A stretch of DNA of 64,000 bases from SIG565 sp045594065 (GCA_045594065.1 JAZNXU010000014.1:1-64000), one strand, 5' to 3'; numbered from the stretch's first letter, positions 16,014 to 25,324 are shown. Notes: generated from the letters alone by a model not told the origin. Translations and numbers: made by a program.

Positions 16014-17621
16014 TCAACCTAACGAATCCTTTTTGTTGGTAACTACCGTTTCATTATAGCATGAGAATTTTTCTTCAATATTTTGCGGTAGGGTTTTCTG
16101 TGTAAAGGCGCTTACAATCGGAACTAAAATCAGTCCGCCAACCATTGCAAACACGCCCGAATACAGCGAGTTTTTAAAGATAAATCCGAGCACCCCGCCC
16201 GACATTGTAATCCAACCAACACTTATGCAAAGCTGAATTATCTCAAGGCCTGTACCGAAAATAAACGAAGCCACAACGGCGGCGCGGGTGGTCTTTTTCC
16301 AATAAAGTCCGTAAAGGAACGGCGCTAAGAACGCACCTGCAAGCGCACCCCACGAAACGCCCATCATTTGAGCTATAAATACCGAATCTTTCCAAATACT
16401 GTCTTTAAGAATTGCAATAACGGCAGAAATAGCAATAAAGAACACGATAAACGCCTGCATTGTAATTACGCTTCGCTTTTCGCTCATTTTCTTTTTGCGC
16501 TCATATGCGGGTTTTACAACATCTAATGTAAGGGTGGAGGATGAAGTAAGCACGAGCGAGGAAAGGGTTGACATTGAAGCGGCAAGCACGAGCACAATAA
16601 TAAGCGCTACAATTACAGGGGCAAGGTTTGAAAGCATCGAGGGAACAACCTTATCGAACATAACCTTACCACCGTTTATATATCCGCCTGATATCATTTC
16701 CTTTTCATAAAGCTTTCCAAAGCCGCCTAAGAAATAACAGCCGCCTGCAACAATAATGGCAAATATTGTTGAAATAACCGTACCTTTCTTTATAGAGCCC
16801 TCATCCTTAATGGAGTAAAACTTACCTACCATTTGCGGTAAGCCCCAAGTGCCCAGAGAGGTTAACATTACAACAAATAACAGGAAAATCGGGTCTGGAC
16901 CGAATATGGATATGTACTCGCTGCCTGCTCTGTTACTCAGTGCCTCTACTGCGGCGGTAAATCCTCCGTTTTGATGCAGCACCGCGGCAATAACAGCAAT
17001 AATACCCACAAGCATTATAATTCCCTGAATAAAATCGTTAATAGCTGTTGCCATATATCCGCCGAAAATTACATATATACCTGTAAGCACCGCCATTATA
17101 ACAACAACTGCCCAATACGGAATTGAAAAAACATTGTTAAAGAGTGACGAAAGACCGTTGTAAAGTGATGCAGTATAAGGAATAAGGAAAACAAACACTA
17201 TAAAGGATGCTACAATCTTAAGCTTTTTTGAATCATACCTTTTTTCGAAGAAATCCGGCATAGTTTTAGATTCAAGATGCTGTGTCATAACACGGGTGCG
17301 GCGGCCTAGCACCGTCCAGGCAAGCAGTGAGCCGATAAAGGCATTTCCAAGACCTATCCAGGTTGAAGACAGACCGAAGTTCCAACCGAACTGACCTGCA
17401 TAGCCTACAAATATTACGGCTGAAAAATAAGATGTACCGAAAGCAAAGGCAGTCAGCCACGGTCCTACCGAGCGACCACCAAGAACAAAGCTGTCAACAC
17501 TTTTTGCATGCTTACGGCAGGCAATTCCTACACCTATCATAAGCGCAAAAAAGCAAACAAGCATCGGAACAGCAATCCAAGCAGTAGGGGTTGCCTGTAC
17601 TGATAATAACGGGAGTTGCAT
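16014..17621 (-). CDS. sodium:solute symporter family protein
   Basis: A 535-residue protein of the SSS (SLC5-like) family with about 13 membrane helices. Family features include FVLGGRSVGPWLTAFAFGTSYFSAV near residue 45, a conserved IFGGYMATAINDFIQGIIM segment around residue 187, and LAASMSTLSSLVLTSSSTLTLDV near residue 345, which contains the sodium-site serines. It would import an organic solute with Na+. The substrate cannot be read from the sequence, though members of this shape include proline and pantothenate transporters. It has its own strong promoter divergent from the acyl-CoA ligase gene, so a link to arylacid metabolism is possible but speculative. Confidence 0.9.
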   Translation of the reverse strand: MQLPLLSVQATPTAWIAVPMLVCFFALMIGVGIACRKHAKSVDSFVLGGRSVGPWLTAFAFGTSYFSAVIFVGYAGQFGWNFGLSSTWIGLGNAFIGSLLAWTVLGRRTRVMTQHLESKTMPDFFEKRYDSKKLKIVASFIVFVFLIPYTASLYNGLSSLFNNVFSIPYWAVVVIMAVLTGIYVIFGGYMATAINDFIQGIIMLVGIIAVIAAVLHQNGGFTAAVEALSNRAGSEYISIFGPDPIFLLFVVMLTSLGTWGLPQMVGKFYSIKDEGSIKKGTVISTIFAIIVAGGCYFLGGFGKLYEKEMISGGYINGGKVMFDKVVPSMLSNLAPVIVALIIVLVLAASMSTLSSLVLTSSSTLTLDVVKPAYERKKKMSEKRSVITMQAFIVFFIAISAVIAILKDSIWKDSVFIAQMMGVSWGALAGAFLAPFLYGLYWKKTTRAAVVASFIFGTGLEIIQLCISVGWITMSGGVLGFIFKNSLYSGVFAMVGGLILVPIVSAFTQKTLPQNIEEKFSCYNETVVTNKKDSLG

Positions 17622-17666
17622 TTGTAAATCTCCGCCTTTCCTTTTGGGGATTTTGTTTATATTAGC

Positions 17667-17695
17667 ACTTTACCACAATAAAGCGAGTTTGTCAA
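17667..17695 (-). promoter_or_regulatory. sigma-A promoter of the symporter
   Basis: On the minus strand consensus TTGACA, a 17-bp spacer and TAAAGT. Confidence 0.75.
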
Positions 17696-17735
17696 TAAAA
17701 ACATATGAAACTTACCTTGGTTTACCGCGTTTTTA

Positions 17736-17764
17736 TTGACTTTTCACAGTAAAAGTAGTACATT
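17736..17764 (+). promoter_or_regulatory. sigma-A promoter of the acyl-CoA ligase gene
   Basis: TTGACT (17736-17741), 17-bp spacer and TACATT (17759-17764), divergent from the symporter promoter. Confidence 0.6.
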
Positions 17765-17800
17765 ATAAATAAGTATAAATTACAATTGGGGATACATATT

Positions 17801-19438
17801 ATGACTATTGTTCATTTACTGGAAAGAAATGCGAGGGAATTCGGTAACGACAGCGCGCTTATAGAAATCAACCCTGAGCAGCCCGAAACTCGCCGACTTA
17901 CTTGGAGCGAGTACGAGCTTGTTGAGCCTACCCACCGCACACGCCACTATCGCCGCGAAATCAGCTGGTCGGTTTTTAATGAAAAAGCCAACCGACTTGC
18001 AAATATGCTGAAAGGTAACGGCATAGGTAAGGGCAAAAAAGTTGCCATACTGCTTATGAACTGCATTGACTGGCTACCGATTTATTTTGGCATTTTAAAG
18101 GTCGGCGCCTTGGCTGTACCGCTTAATTTCCGCTATTCTTCCGATGAAATTGACTACTGCCTAGAGCTTGCCGAGGCAGATGTGCTTATTTTTGGGCCCG
18201 AATTTGTAGGCCGTGTCGAACGAATTGCCGATAAAATCTCTAAAAAATGCACACTTATTTATTTGGGCGCTGCTTGCCCTGCATTTGCAGATGACTATAA
18301 CGATTTAATCTCTGAATGCTCGGGTACATACCCCGAGTGCACGCTCGAAGAATCGGATAACGCCGCTATTTATTTCTCCTCCGGCACTACCGGATTTCCA
18401 AAGGCGATTTTACATAACCACGAAAGCCTTATTCACTCCTGCCGCGTTGAGCAGGCACACCACGGACAAACTCGGGATGATTGCTTTTTATGTATTCCGC
18501 CGCTTTACCACACAGGCGCCAAAATGCATTGGTTTGGCAGTCTGCTTGCAGGCTCTAAGGCGGTAATTTTAAAGGGCACTCAGGCACGCAGTATTCTTGA
18601 AGCCGTAAGCCAAGAGAAATGCACCATCGTTTGGCTGCTTGTTCCCTGGGCACAGGATATTTTAAATTCACTCGACCGCGGTGAAATAGATATTAAGGAT
18701 TTTGAGCTCTCACAGTGGAGGTTAATGCATATCGGCGCACAACCGGTACCTCAAAGTCTTATACGCCGTTGGCTTGAATACTTCCCCGAGCATCAATACG
18801 ATACCAACTACGGCCTTTCAGAATCAATCGGCCCCGGCGCTGTACATTTAGGAATTGAAAATGTACACAAGGTTGGTGCAATCGGTGTTGCTGGCTACGG
18901 TTGGGAAATTAAAATAGTTGACACCGAGGGCGCAGAAGTAAAGCAGGGTGATGTTGGCGAGCTTTGCCTGAAAGGACCAGGCGTTATGACCTGCTATTAC
19001 CGCGATGAAAAAGCAACTGCCGACACATTAAAGGACGGTTGGCTTTACACAGGTGATATGGCAATGCAGGATCCCGACGGATTCGTTTACCTTGTTGACC
19101 GCAAAAAGGATGTTATTATTACGGGCGGTGAAAACCTATACCCCGTACAGATTGAAAACTTCCTTTCTGCCCACCCGAAAATTAAGGATGTTGCCGTTAT
19201 AGGTCTTCCTGATGCGCGACTTGGTGAAATAGCCACAGCAATTATTGAAATTAAGCAGGATATGACCTGCACCGAAGATGAAATTAACGAATTTTGCTTA
19301 GAGCTTCCGCGCTATAAGCGCCCGCGCCGCATAATTTTTGCCGATGTTCCACGCAATCCCACAGGCAAAATCGAAAAACCTAAGCTCCGCAAAATATATG
19401 GCGCTGAGGGTCTTGTAGACTCGCAAAACAAATCCTAG
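17801..19438 (+). CDS. AMP-dependent acyl-CoA synthetase/ligase (class I adenylate-forming)
   Basis: A 545-residue ANL-superfamily enzyme that would activate a carboxylic acid with ATP and CoA. The P-loop-like motif is YFSSGTTGFPKA near residue 192. YGLSES, YTGDMA, the hinge VDRKKDVIITGGENLYP and the catalytic lysine in PTGKIEKPK are all present. Residues about 38-58 (YELVEPTHRTRHYRR...) look like an insertion in the usual TWSEFNEKANRLA segment. I chose ATG 17801, with GGGGA upstream, over a TTG at 17786. The stop codon (19436-19438) overlaps the end of repeat copy B. Proximity to iorAB-paaK suggests an aryl or branched acid substrate, but this is inference. Confidence 0.88.
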   Translation: MTIVHLLERNAREFGNDSALIEINPEQPETRRLTWSEYELVEPTHRTRHYRREISWSVFNEKANRLANMLKGNGIGKGKKVAILLMNCIDWLPIYFGILKVGALAVPLNFRYSSDEIDYCLELAEADVLIFGPEFVGRVERIADKISKKCTLIYLGAACPAFADDYNDLISECSGTYPECTLEESDNAAIYFSSGTTGFPKAILHNHESLIHSCRVEQAHHGQTRDDCFLCIPPLYHTGAKMHWFGSLLAGSKAVILKGTQARSILEAVSQEKCTIVWLLVPWAQDILNSLDRGEIDIKDFELSQWRLMHIGAQPVPQSLIRRWLEYFPEHQYDTNYGLSESIGPGAVHLGIENVHKVGAIGVAGYGWEIKIVDTEGAEVKQGDVGELCLKGPGVMTCYYRDEKATADTLKDGWLYTGDMAMQDPDGFVYLVDRKKDVIITGGENLYPVQIENFLSAHPKIKDVAVIGLPDARLGEIATAIIEIKQDMTCTEDEINEFCLELPRYKRPRRIIFADVPRNPTGKIEKPKLRKIYGAEGLVDSQNKS

Positions 19439-19711
19439 CCAAAGCACTTAAACCCGAACCATCCTAAAAAGGTGGTTTTAAGGCGTCTTTCGGCTCATTG
19501 TCACACATAGGCGACAGCCTTATATGCTTCGCTTCACCAAAATCCACACATAAAACCGCTCTTTTTAGGTCGCAGAATTTTGTGATTAAAGAATTTTGCG
19601 GTATGCGAGGCAAAAAACACAGTTAATCCTGACGAATTAACGAGTATTTTAACGAAGTCAAAGCGTAAAATCCTTATCCCAAAATCTGATTCGGGTTTAA
19701 ATGCTTTGGCT
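19437..19711 (-). mobile_element. MITE-like repeat, copy B (275 bp, inverted relative to copy A)
   Basis: Same 275-bp length, same AGCCAAAGC... ends and about 89% ungapped identity by eye to the copy at 13323-13597, in reverse orientation. It fills the whole gap between the acyl-CoA ligase and iorA, touching the ligase stop codon on one side and lying 4 bp from the iorA Shine-Dalgarno on the other. No transposase, no clear target-site duplication, and no obvious promoter inside. Confidence 0.85.
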
Positions 19712-19732
19712 AAACGAAAGGAACTCACCCTT

Positions 19733-21457
19733 ATGAAAAAACTTATGATTGGTAACGGTGCGGTTGCCGCAGGCTTACACGACGGCGGACTCGGAGTAGT
19801 TTCGAGCTACCCCGGTACACCCTCCACCGAAATTACCGAGTTTTTAGCTAAATATGACGATATCCACAGCGAGTGGGCACCCAATGAAAAGGTTGCTGCC
19901 GAGGTTGCTTTTGGTGCCAGCCTTGCGGGAGCGCGCTCTGCTTGCGCCATGAAGCATGTGGGACTCAATGTTGCCGCTGACCCGCTTTTTACCCTTTCAT
20001 ACACGGGCGTTAACGGCGGTATGGTAATCTGCGTAGCAGATGACCCTGCAATGCATTCTTCACAAAACGAGCAGGATTCCCGCCACTATGCTATTGCCGC
20101 TAAGGTGCCTATGCTTGAGCCTGCCGATTCACAGGAGGCTTACACCTTTGCTAAAAACGCTTTTGAACTCTCGGAAAAATATGATACACCGGTACTGCTT
20201 CGTATGTGCACCCGCATTGCACACAGCCAGTCCATCGTAGAAACCGATGAGCCTATCCCTGCCGTTTTAAAAGAGTATGAGAAAAATCCGGCTAAATACA
20301 TAATGATGCCGGGCAACGCAATCAAGCGTCATCCTATTGTTGAGGCGCGCACTCAGGCGCTCACACAGCTTGCAGAGGACTGCATTTACAATACTGTAGA
20401 AATGAATTCCGACGAAATCGGTATCATCACCTCGGGTTGTTCTTATCTCTATGTAAAAGAAGCACTCGGGGACAGTGCCAGCATACTTAAAATAGGTATG
20501 CCCAATCCTCTGCCCGAAAAGCTTATACGCGATTTTGCCTCTAAGGTTAAAAAGCTCTATGTAATCGAGGAGCTTGACCCGATTATCGAAAACCATGTTC
20601 GCTCAATGGGCATTGAGGTTATAGGTAAAGAGAAATTCTCTATTCTAGGCGAGTTTTCTCAGCAGACAATTCGCGAGGCATTCGGACTTCCCACAGGAGA
20701 AAGCGCCTCCGCCGATTCTCCCATACCTAATCGCCCACCGATGATGTGTGCAGGCTGCCCGCACCGCGGAATGTTCTATACCTTAGCAAAAAATAAAATT
20801 ACCGTTCACGGTGATATAGGCTGTTATACACTTGGCGCTGTACCGCCGCTCAGTGCCCTTGACTCTACTCTTTGTATGGGCGCTTCTGTGTCGGGGCTTC
20901 ACGGCTACAACCTCGCAAGAGGGGAAGAGGCAGAGGGTAAATCGGTTGCCGTTATCGGCGACTCCACCTTTATTCATTCGGGTATGACAGGTCTTGTGAA
21001 TGTTGCCTACAACGCCACCAACTCAACCGTTATCATCCTTGATAATTCCATTACCGGTATGACGGGACACCAACAAAACCCCACCACAGGCTACAACATT
21101 AAGGGTGACCCCGCCGCCAAGGTTGATTTAGAGGCACTGTGCCGTGCGCTCGGTATCAACCGCGTTCGAGTTGTTGACCCATATGATTTAAAGGCGTGTG
21201 AAACCGCTGTTAAAGAGGAACTTGCCGCAAAAGAGCCGTCGGTTATAATTTCCCGCCGTCCTTGCGTTCTTTTGAAGAGTGTAAAGCACGAGGCTCCGCT
21301 TACAGTAGATGCCGATAAATGTAAATCCTGCAAGCGTTGTATGGGACTTGGCTGTCCGGCAATCAGTATGAAAGACGGCAAGGCGAAAATTGACACCACA
21401 CTCTGTGTTGGCTGCGGTGTATGTAAACAGCTTTGTGCCTTTGACGCTATTAATTAA
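19733..21457 (+). CDS. iorA: indolepyruvate:ferredoxin oxidoreductase, alpha subunit
   Basis: The large subunit of the TPP enzyme that oxidatively decarboxylates aryl pyruvates (from Trp, Phe, Tyr) to aryl-acetyl-CoA, reducing ferredoxin. The 574 residues contain the pyrimidine-binding domain (GVVSSYPGTPSTEITEFL), the TPP-binding region (CAGCPHRGMFY, GDIGCYTLG, GDSTFIHSG and the Mg2+/TPP loop), and a C-terminal two-cluster ferredoxin domain (CKSCKRCMGLGC and CVGCGVCKQLC). The start is ATG 19733 with AAAGGA upstream; an in-frame TTG at 19706 lies in repeat copy B. iorB follows after 14 nt. Confidence 0.95.
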   Translation: MKKLMIGNGAVAAGLHDGGLGVVSSYPGTPSTEITEFLAKYDDIHSEWAPNEKVAAEVAFGASLAGARSACAMKHVGLNVAADPLFTLSYTGVNGGMVICVADDPAMHSSQNEQDSRHYAIAAKVPMLEPADSQEAYTFAKNAFELSEKYDTPVLLRMCTRIAHSQSIVETDEPIPAVLKEYEKNPAKYIMMPGNAIKRHPIVEARTQALTQLAEDCIYNTVEMNSDEIGIITSGCSYLYVKEALGDSASILKIGMPNPLPEKLIRDFASKVKKLYVIEELDPIIENHVRSMGIEVIGKEKFSILGEFSQQTIREAFGLPTGESASADSPIPNRPPMMCAGCPHRGMFYTLAKNKITVHGDIGCYTLGAVPPLSALDSTLCMGASVSGLHGYNLARGEEAEGKSVAVIGDSTFIHSGMTGLVNVAYNATNSTVIILDNSITGMTGHQQNPTTGYNIKGDPAAKVDLEALCRALGINRVRVVDPYDLKACETAVKEELAAKEPSVIISRRPCVLLKSVKHEAPLTVDADKCKSCKRCMGLGCPAISMKDGKAKIDTTLCVGCGVCKQLCAFDAIN

Positions 21458-21471
21458 AAGGGGGCAGCAAA

Positions 21472-22044
21472 ATGAAAACTAAAAGTGTTATGATTGTGGG
21501 TGTTGGCGGACAGGGTAGTCTGTTAGCATCAAAATTACTCGGGCGCCTCCTTATGGACGAGGGCTACGATGTTAAGGTAAGCGAAGTTCACGGTATGAGC
21601 CAGCGCGGCGGCTCGGTAGTTACCTATGTGCGTTTTGGCGACAAGGTATATTCACCGATTGTTACCGAGGGTGAGGCAGATGTTATTATTGCTTTCGAAA
21701 AGCTGGAGGCGGCAAGGTATGCAAAATACCTTAAAAAGGACGGTCTTATTGTTGTAAACACACAGCAAATTGACCCGATGCCGGTTATTATCGGCGCGGC
21801 AGAATACCCTGAGAATGTGCTTGATGAGTTGACCGCTAAGGGAGTTTCGATTGAGGCGCTCAATGCGCTATCCCTAGCAGAGCAGGCAGGCTCATCTAAG
21901 GCGGTTAATATCGTCCTTATGGGCAAAGCCGCAAAACGTTTCGACATTCCATATGAACGCTGGATTAATGCTATTGAAAATACCGTTGCTCCAAAGTTCG
22001 TTGAAATGAATAAAAAAGCATTTAATTTAGGTTATAACTCATAA
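21472..22044 (+). CDS. iorB: indolepyruvate:ferredoxin oxidoreductase, beta subunit
   Basis: The small subunit of the arylpyruvate oxidoreductase, a 190-residue pyruvate:ferredoxin oxidoreductase gamma-type domain. It begins with the glycine-rich IVGVGGQGSLLASKLLG and contains SEVHGMSQRGGSVVTYVRFG, the family's CoA-domain signature. It has a strong GGGGGC Shine-Dalgarno. It sits 14 nt after iorA and 17 nt before paaK, so the subunits and the ligase are almost certainly one operon. Confidence 0.95.
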   Translation: MKTKSVMIVGVGGQGSLLASKLLGRLLMDEGYDVKVSEVHGMSQRGGSVVTYVRFGDKVYSPIVTEGEADVIIAFEKLEAARYAKYLKKDGLIVVNTQQIDPMPVIIGAAEYPENVLDELTAKGVSIEALNALSLAEQAGSSKAVNIVLMGKAAKRFDIPYERWINAIENTVAPKFVEMNKKAFNLGYNS

Positions 22045-22061
22045 GAAAGGCGATGAAAACA

Positions 22062-23372
22062 ATGGAACAGCGTTATTTCCAAAAAGAAATTGAGACCATG
22101 CCGGTTGAAGAGCTTAAAAAGCTTCAATCCGAAAAGCTTGTAAAGCAGGTTAAACATGTTTATGAGAATGTGGAGTATTACCGCAACCTTATGGACGAAA
22201 AGGGTGTTAAGCCCGAGGACATTAAGGGTATTGAAGACCTGTACAAGCTGCCGTTTTTAACCAAGGCGGATTTAAGGGATGCCTACCCGTACGGATTACT
22301 TGCAAAGCCGCTTAAAGACTGCGTTCGAATTCAGTCTACTTCGGGCACAACGGGTCGCCGCGTGGTTGCTTTCTACACCCAACACGATGTTGACTTATGG
22401 GAGGACTGCTGTGCACGCGCTATTGTAGCCGCAGGCGGTACAAACGAGGATGTTTGTCAGGTAGCGTACGGCTATGGTCTTTTCACAGGCGGTCCCGGAC
22501 TTAACGGCGGCTCGCATAAGGTTGGCTGTCTTACACTGCCTATGTCATCGGGTAATACCGAGCGTCAGATTCAGTTTATGACCGACCTTAAGGCAACAAT
22601 TCTTTGCTGCACACCGTCCTACGCTGCGTACATAGGTGAATCTTTAGTTGACCAAGGCTATAAGCCTGAGGATATTCCGCTTAAAGCCGGTATTTTCGGT
22701 GCCGAGCCATGGACAGAGGAAATGCGTCGTGGAATTGAAAAAACACTTGGCATTAAGGCATATGATATTTACGGTCTTACCGAAACCACCGGCCCCGGTG
22801 TTTCATTCGAATGCTCAGAGCAGACCGGTATGCACATCAACGAAGACCATTTCTTAGCAGAAATAATTGATCCCGATACAGGCGAAGTGCTGCCCGAGGG
22901 TGAAAAGGGAGAACTTGTTTTCACTTCGCTCGATAAGGAGGCTTTCCCACTGCTTCGTTACAGAACTCGTGATATATGCGTACTTTCCCGCAAAAAATGC
23001 TCGTGCGGACGCACACACATTAAAATGTCAAAGCCGATGGGCAGAAGCGACGATATGATGATAATCCGCGGCGTAAATGTGTTCCCGAGCCAAATTGAAA
23101 CCGTACTTTTACAAGAGGGCTACCAGCCGAACTATCAGATTATTGTTGACCGTGTTGGCAACACCGATACATTCGATGTAAATGTTGAAATGACAGCTGA
23201 ACAGTTCTCTGATACCGTTAGCGGCGTTACCGCACTTGAAAAACAGCTTGCAAGCTCTATGAAAACAATGCTTGGCATTAACCCTGCAGTGCATCTTGTA
23301 GCACCTAAAAGCATTGTTCGAAGCGAAGGTAAAGCTGTGCGCGTAATTGACAAGCGCAAACTACACGATTAA
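22062..23372 (+). CDS. paaK: phenylacetate--CoA ligase family protein
   Basis: A 436-residue AMP-forming aryl-acid CoA ligase. Motifs are IQSTSGTTGRRVVAFYT near residue 85, a zinc-type cysteine pair in the C-terminal half (CSCGR), YGLTETTGPGVSFEC, and the C-terminal FPSQIETVLL domain. In Clostridia such ligases commonly follow iorAB. Run in reverse it could make ATP and phenylacetate or indoleacetate from the aryl-acetyl-CoA produced by IorAB; run forward it activates the acids. I chose ATG 22062 because the AAAGG site is too close to ATG 22053 and typical PaaK proteins start MEQRYFQ-like. Confidence 0.93.
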   Translation: MEQRYFQKEIETMPVEELKKLQSEKLVKQVKHVYENVEYYRNLMDEKGVKPEDIKGIEDLYKLPFLTKADLRDAYPYGLLAKPLKDCVRIQSTSGTTGRRVVAFYTQHDVDLWEDCCARAIVAAGGTNEDVCQVAYGYGLFTGGPGLNGGSHKVGCLTLPMSSGNTERQIQFMTDLKATILCCTPSYAAYIGESLVDQGYKPEDIPLKAGIFGAEPWTEEMRRGIEKTLGIKAYDIYGLTETTGPGVSFECSEQTGMHINEDHFLAEIIDPDTGEVLPEGEKGELVFTSLDKEAFPLLRYRTRDICVLSRKKCSCGRTHIKMSKPMGRSDDMMIIRGVNVFPSQIETVLLQEGYQPNYQIIVDRVGNTDTFDVNVEMTAEQFSDTVSGVTALEKQLASSMKTMLGINPAVHLVAPKSIVRSEGKAVRVIDKRKLHD

Positions 23373-23390
23373 TTGCAGGAGGATTTTGAT

Positions 23391-23822
23391 ATGTCTTTAA
23401 AGCAGCTTAATGTATTTGTAGAAAACAAGCAGGGCGCACTTGTAACCATAACCGACGCTCTGGCTAAAAGTGAAATAAACATTCGCGCGCTCTCTATCGC
23501 CGATACCGAGGAATTCGGTATTCTTCGCCTTATTGTAAACAATGTTGATACCGCCTGCAAAATTCTCGGCGAGCTCGGTTACCTTATTAAGGTCACCGAT
23601 GTTGTGGGCGTTAAGATAGGCGATGCTCCAGGCAAGCTTTCAAAGGCACTTGAGGTGCTTGACGAAAATGAAATTAATATGGAATATCTCTACGCCTTTA
23701 TGGCACGCACCGAAAAGCACGCATATGTAGTGCTTCGTGTTGCCGACAATGAAAAAGCAGAGGCAGCCCTTAAAAACGCCGGCTTCCATATGATAACCGA
23801 TGCTGATGTTTGCAAGCTATAA
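23391..23822 (+). CDS. tandem ACT domain protein
   Basis: A 143-residue protein of two ACT domains (LKQLNVFVENKQGALVTITDAL at residue 2 and VVGVKIGDAPGKLSKALEVLDE near residue 73). ACT pairs bind amino acids and allosterically sense them. It follows paaK with a perfect GCAGGAGG site and ends the operon. In many Clostridia this ACT protein is found beside PaaK, so it probably senses an aromatic amino acid or aryl acid. The ATG at 23391 is preferred to a TTG at 23373, which precedes the Shine-Dalgarno. Confidence 0.92.
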   Translation: MSLKQLNVFVENKQGALVTITDALAKSEINIRALSIADTEEFGILRLIVNNVDTACKILGELGYLIKVTDVVGVKIGDAPGKLSKALEVLDENEINMEYLYAFMARTEKHAYVVLRVADNEKAEAALKNAGFHMITDADVCKL

Positions 23823-23838
23823 AATCAATATAAAAATT

Positions 23839-23868
23839 AAGACAGGCTTTAAAAAGCCTGTCTTTTTT
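23839..23868. terminator. terminator between the ior operon and the glycan operon
   Basis: AAGACAGGCTTT / AAAGCCTGTCTT stem followed by TTTTTTGTTTG on the plus strand; weaker T-run on the minus strand, where it would end the flippase transcript. Confidence 0.85.
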
Positions 23869-23879
23869 GTTTGTAAATT

Positions 23880-25319
23880 TTAAACTTTCATAGCAATTAT
23901 TGCTTTTACAAGTCTTTTGCCGTTAAGCGCAATAAAGCCTAAACTCAACAGTATTAAAGCATATCTTATAATTGTAAAGCCGTAAAGAAGATTACAAAGC
24001 AAGCAAAGCACCGTTATTACTGCTACCATAGCCCATGAAAATACGGGGTCGTAAACCTTTTCTTTTTCGATTTGCCGAGCATTTATATAATGAAGTGCCG
24101 TTAAAACGAGATTGGAAATTAGGGTGGTATAGCCTGCCGCAATATATCCGAATTGCTTTATAAAGAAGAAGTTTAAAACAATGTTAGTCGCGGCAGCAAT
24201 AAGGGTTGCAACCATAATTCGCACCGACTTTTTATGGAAAAATGATATTGCGGTGAAATTATCGTATAGCGCGTGAATGAAAATTCCCGCCGCTACAGGC
24301 GGCACAATGTAAATACCCTCTAGGTATTCCTCTGTTGCTAAAATGCGAATGATTTCAGGAGCAGCAAGAGAGGTTATAACACAAAGCGCACCCACAACCG
24401 TCAGTAACGGCTTGACCGCTGTTCTGATTTCAGCAAAGCTACGCTCTCCTAATTTCGCATTAACAAACGGAGTGTATGTTACGCTAAATGCGCGCCAAAG
24501 CAGAACGCCGATTGCAGACAGTATTGCCGCTAACGAGTAAATACCCGTTTTATCATCGCCCACCATATGGCTAATCATAATTTTATCGGTACTGTTGAGC
24601 ACTACCGAGCCAAGATAGTGCGGTATAAGCGGCAATGCAATAAGTATAGTCCTTTTCCAAAGCGGTATATCTATAAAGTTTTTACCCTTAGAACAGATAT
24701 GAATGTACAGAATAAGGGCTACAGCAAGATTTACAAAACCCGCACTCCAAAGGCGTACGGCAGCAAGGTCAATACCCTCGTGCTTTGATGCGAGCAGCAC
24801 AGCAATTATCGAAACAATCTGAGCCAGCACAGCTGAGCCAACCGAAACTATAAAGGTTATTTTATAGTTGTATTCATACCTTTGTTTAAAGGTCCAAAAT
24901 GTGGTTGCAGGCTGCAACAAGCACATTGCAAGCATCAATACAATAATCGGGGTCGAAAGCGAGAACGCCGCGTTAACACTTTGTGTGAACGCCGCATACA
25001 GTGCGCTTAAAACAAGTGTTGCCACCGTTGTAATACCCAGCATGCTTGAAAGATATTTCCAGCGGTTTTCGCGGTGATCGTACAGCCCGACATTTAGTAT
25101 TCCTGGGAATATAAGTGTAACCGACGCAAACACCTGAACTATTGAATACCACGAATTATAAAGCGATACCGTTCCGTATTGCGCCGAGGTTAAAACTCGG
25201 GTGAAAAAGGGTGTTGTGATGTAATTAATTCCGCTGGTAGCAAATGATGCAATTGCAAAAACCATTGTTGCAATAAGGTTTTGCGGCATATTCTTTACTC
25301 TTTTAATAAGCGATTTCAT
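23880..25319 (-). CDS. oligosaccharide flippase family protein (Wzx-like)
   Basis: A 479-residue protein with 12-14 predicted membrane helices of the MVF/Wzx polysaccharide exporter superfamily. It starts with a basic stretch then ATMVFAIASFATSGINYITTPFFTRVLT, typical of Wzx and PST proteins. It would flip an undecaprenyl-linked repeat unit to the outer face. It is the last gene of the glycan operon, 5 nt after the O-antigen ligase gene, and ends at a shared terminator. Confidence 0.9.
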   Translation of the reverse strand: MKSLIKRVKNMPQNLIATMVFAIASFATSGINYITTPFFTRVLTSAQYGTVSLYNSWYSIVQVFASVTLIFPGILNVGLYDHRENRWKYLSSMLGITTVATLVLSALYAAFTQSVNAAFSLSTPIIVLMLAMCLLQPATTFWTFKQRYEYNYKITFIVSVGSAVLAQIVSIIAVLLASKHEGIDLAAVRLWSAGFVNLAVALILYIHICSKGKNFIDIPLWKRTILIALPLIPHYLGSVVLNSTDKIMISHMVGDDKTGIYSLAAILSAIGVLLWRAFSVTYTPFVNAKLGERSFAEIRTAVKPLLTVVGALCVITSLAAPEIIRILATEEYLEGIYIVPPVAAGIFIHALYDNFTAISFFHKKSVRIMVATLIAAATNIVLNFFFIKQFGYIAAGYTTLISNLVLTALHYINARQIEKEKVYDPVFSWAMVAVITVLCLLCNLLYGFTIIRYALILLSLGFIALNGKRLVKAIIAMKV

Positions 25320-25324
25320 TATAA

